Below, piece by piece: positions 61,561-64,000 of a DNA stretch of 64,000 nt. A program made the translations under genes and the position numbers. Within the stretch, counting starts at the first letter, position 1. Every line of letters begins with the position of its first letter. Source of the DNA: Mixophyes australis (lineage: Eukaryota; Chordata; Amphibia; Anura; Limnodynastidae); NCBI GenBank assembly GCA_036250195.1, contig JAVHZZ010000005.1, forward strand, positions 130,907,199-130,971,198, given 5' to 3'. The notes below the pieces were generated by a model that did not search any database, was not told where the DNA came from, and saw only the letters and a list, made by a program, of their open reading frames with translations.

Positions 61561-64000
61561 AAGGGAGATCGGAGTGTAAAAAAGCGTTGTTTTTGGACGC
61601 CAATGAAGAAATGACTATGTTTTGCGATTTCTCCTGTTTAGAAAGACTTAGAAAGTTGATAATTGTGGGCAATGTTAGAAATGTCATGAGAAACAAGAAT
61701 TATGTAAAAGAATTGATGTAAGTCATTGTTTCCAAGAGAAAGGGAGACAGGAGTGTAAAAAAGCGTTGTTTTTGGACGGCAATGAAGAAATGACTATGTT
61801 TTGCGATTTCTCCTGCTCAGAAAGACTTAGAAAGTTGATAATTGTGGGCAATGTAAGAAATGTCATGAGAAACAAGAATTATGTAAAAGAATTGATGTAA
61901 GTCATTGTTTCCAAGAGAAAGGGAGACCGGAGTGTAAAAAAGCGTTGTTTTTGGACGGCAATGAAGAAATGACTGTTTTGCGATTTCTCTTGCTCAGAAA
62001 GACTTAGAAAGTTGATAATTGTGGGCAATGTTAGAAATGTCATGAGAAACAAAAATTATGTAAAAGAATTGATGTAAGTCATTGTTTCCAAGAGAAAGGG
62101 AGACCGGAGTGTAAAAAAGCGTTGTTTTTGGACGCCAATGAAGAAATGACTATGTTTTGCGATTTCTCTTGCTCAGAAAGACTTAGAAAGTTGATAATTG
62201 TGGGCAATGTTAGAAATGTCATGAGAAACAAGAATTATGTAAAAGAATTGATGTAAGTCATTGTTTCCAAGAGAAAGGGAGACAGGAGTGTAAAAAAGCG
62301 TTGTTTTTGGACGGCAATGAAGAAATGACTATGTTTTGCGATTTCTCCTGCTCAGAAAGACTTAAAAAGTTGATAATTGTGGACAATGTTAGAAATGTCA
62401 TGAGAAACAAGATTTATGTAAAAGAATTGATGTAAGTCATTGTTTCCAAGAGAAAGGGAGACCGGAGTGTAAAAAAGCGTTGTTTTTGGACGGCAATGAA
62501 GAAATGACTATGTTTTGCGATTTCTCCTGCTCAGAAAGACTTAGAAAGTTGATAATTGTGGGCAATGTTAGAAATGTCATGAGAAACAAGAATTATGTAA
62601 AAGAATTGATGTAAGTCATTGTTTCCAAGAGAAAGGGAGACCGGAGTGTAAAAAAGCGTTGTTTTTGGACGGCAATGAAGAAATGACTGTTTTGCGATTT
62701 CTCTTGCTCAGAAAGACTTAGAAAGTTGATAATTGTGGGAAATGTTACAAATGTCATGAGAAACAAGAATTATGTAAAAGAATTGATGTAAGTCATAGTT
62801 TCCAAGAGAAAGGGAGACAGGAGCGTAAAAAAGCGTTGTTTTTGGACGGCAATGAAGAAATGACTATGTTTTGCGATTTCTCCTGCTCAGAAAGACTTAG
62901 AAAGTTGATAATTGTGGGCAATGTTAGAAATGTCATGAGAAACAAGAATTATGTAAAAGAATTAATGTAAGTCATTGTTTCCAAGAGAAAGGGAGACAGG
63001 AGTGTAAAAAAGCGTTGTTTTTGGACGGCAATGAAGAAATGACTATGTTTTGCGATTTCTCCTGCTCAGAAAGACTTAGAAAGTTGATAATTGTGGGCAA
63101 TGTTAGAAATGTCATGAGAAACAAGAATTATGTAAAAGAATTGATGTAAGTCATTGTTTCCAAGAGAAAGGGAGACCGGAGTGTAAAAAAAGCGTTGTTT
63201 TTGGACGGCAATGAAGAAATGACTGTTTTGCGATTTCTCTTGCTCAGAAAGACTTAGAAAGTTGATAATTGTGGGCAATGTTAGAAATGTCATGAGAAAC
63301 AAGAATTATGTAAAAGAATTGATGTAAGTCATTGTTTCCAAGAGAAAGGGAGACAGGAGTGTAAAAAAGCGTTGTTTTTGTACGCCAATGAAGAAATGAC
63401 TGTTTTGCGATTTCTCTTGCTCAGAAAGACTTAGAAAGTTGATAACTGTGGGCAATGTTAGAAATGTCATGAGAAACAAGAATTATGTAAAAGAATTGAT
63501 GTAAGTCATTGTTTCCAAGAGAAAGTGAGACAGGAGTGTAAAAAAGCGTTGTTTTTGGACGGCAATGAAGAAATGACTATGTTTTGCGATTTCTCCTGCT
63601 CAGAAAGACATGTAAAGTTGATAATTGTGGGCAATGTTAGAAATGTCATGAGAAACAAGAATTATGTAAAAGAATTGATGTAAGTCATTGTTTCCAAGAG
63701 AAAGGGAGACCGGAGTGTAAAAAAGCGTTGTTTTTGGACGGCAATGAAGAAATGACTGTTTTGCGATTTCTCTTGCTCAGAAAGACTTAGAAAGTTGATA
63801 ATTGTGGGCAATGTTAGAAATGTCATGAGAAACAAGAATTATGTAAAAGAATTGATGTAAGTCATTGTTTCCAAGAGAAAGGGAGACCGGAGTGTAAAAA
63901 AGCGTTGTTTTTGGACGGCAATGAAGAAATGACTGTTTTGCGATTTCTCTTGCTCAGAAAGACTTAGAAAGTTGATAATTGTGGGCAATGTTAGAAATGT
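61560..64000 (+). repeat. 4,099-bp higher-order repeat, second copy (partial)
   Basis: Continues to the window end with variants of the first copy at an offset of 3,745 bp: TTTTTGTACGCC (G at 59,635/63,380), GATAACTGTGGG and AGACATGTAAAG. It lacks the two-monomer insertion. Immediately to its left, four successive monomers (about 61.1-61.6 kb) share CTCCTGTTTAG, a short local amplification. Confidence 0.82.

Larger units (their letters stand above)
34567..64000 (+). repeat. Satellite array, third segment (to window end)
   Basis: About 165 monomers of the same 177/179-bp satellite, still in the same orientation. The array is organised into higher-order repeats described separately and continues past the window. 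Small length variants occur, such as an extra A in GTGTAAAAAAAGCG near 58,904, 59,437, 61,041 and 63,182, and a 3-bp loss near 59,085. Nothing other than satellite was seen in this segment. Confidence 0.97.

Noticed and set aside
1..64000. Splice-donor-like GTAAGT in each monomer (GATGTAAGTCATT)
   Set aside because: A six-base match repeated only because the monomer repeats; no exon or acceptor context.

Overview
This window is non-coding eukaryotic repeat DNA: a tandem satellite array interrupted by two transposable elements. No host gene, tRNA, rRNA or CRISPR array is visible. A chromodomain LTR retrotransposon of the Tf1/sushi type, a hAT-type DNA transposon and a megasatellite with higher-order repeats together suggest a vertebrate with a repeat-rich genome. 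An amphibian or a fish is most likely and a frog is my first guess, but the sequence does not prove it.

Layout. (1) 1-22,532: satellite in one orientation, monomers of 179 or 177 bp, about 126 copies, arranged in long nested higher-order repeats (blocks of about 5 kb, super-period 13,903 bp). (2) 22,533-30,792: a complete LTR retrotransposon on the minus strand. It has two 2,002-bp LTRs, gag, and a pol in the -1 frame ending in a chromodomain, flanked by the 5-bp duplication GTAAG. (3) 30,798-33,114: about 13 satellite monomers. (4) 33,115-34,566: a non-autonomous hAT-like element with CAGGG termini and the 8-bp duplication GCAATGTT. (5) 34,567-64,000: about 165 more monomers, including a near-perfect 6,955-bp tandem duplication, an underlying period of 10-11 monomers (1,782-1,963 bp), and a 4,099-bp duplication that runs off the window end.

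The retrotransposon is the only coding unit. Reading its minus strand, a short U3 carries NRF1-like, YY1-like, CCAAT and TATA motifs. Transcription is predicted to start about 31 nt from the TATA box, where the RNA 5' end would complement the sequence just after the 5' LTR. This is the self-priming arrangement known from Tf1/sushi elements. Gag ends in a CCHC zinc knuckle. Pol (protease, RT, RNase H, integrase, chromodomain) is reached through a GGGAAAT slippery site followed by a predicted pseudoknot. The LTRs differ at only 6 positions by my reading, so the insertion is young. Both transposons sit at nearly the same point of the satellite monomer, and neither has been copied along with the higher-order repeats.
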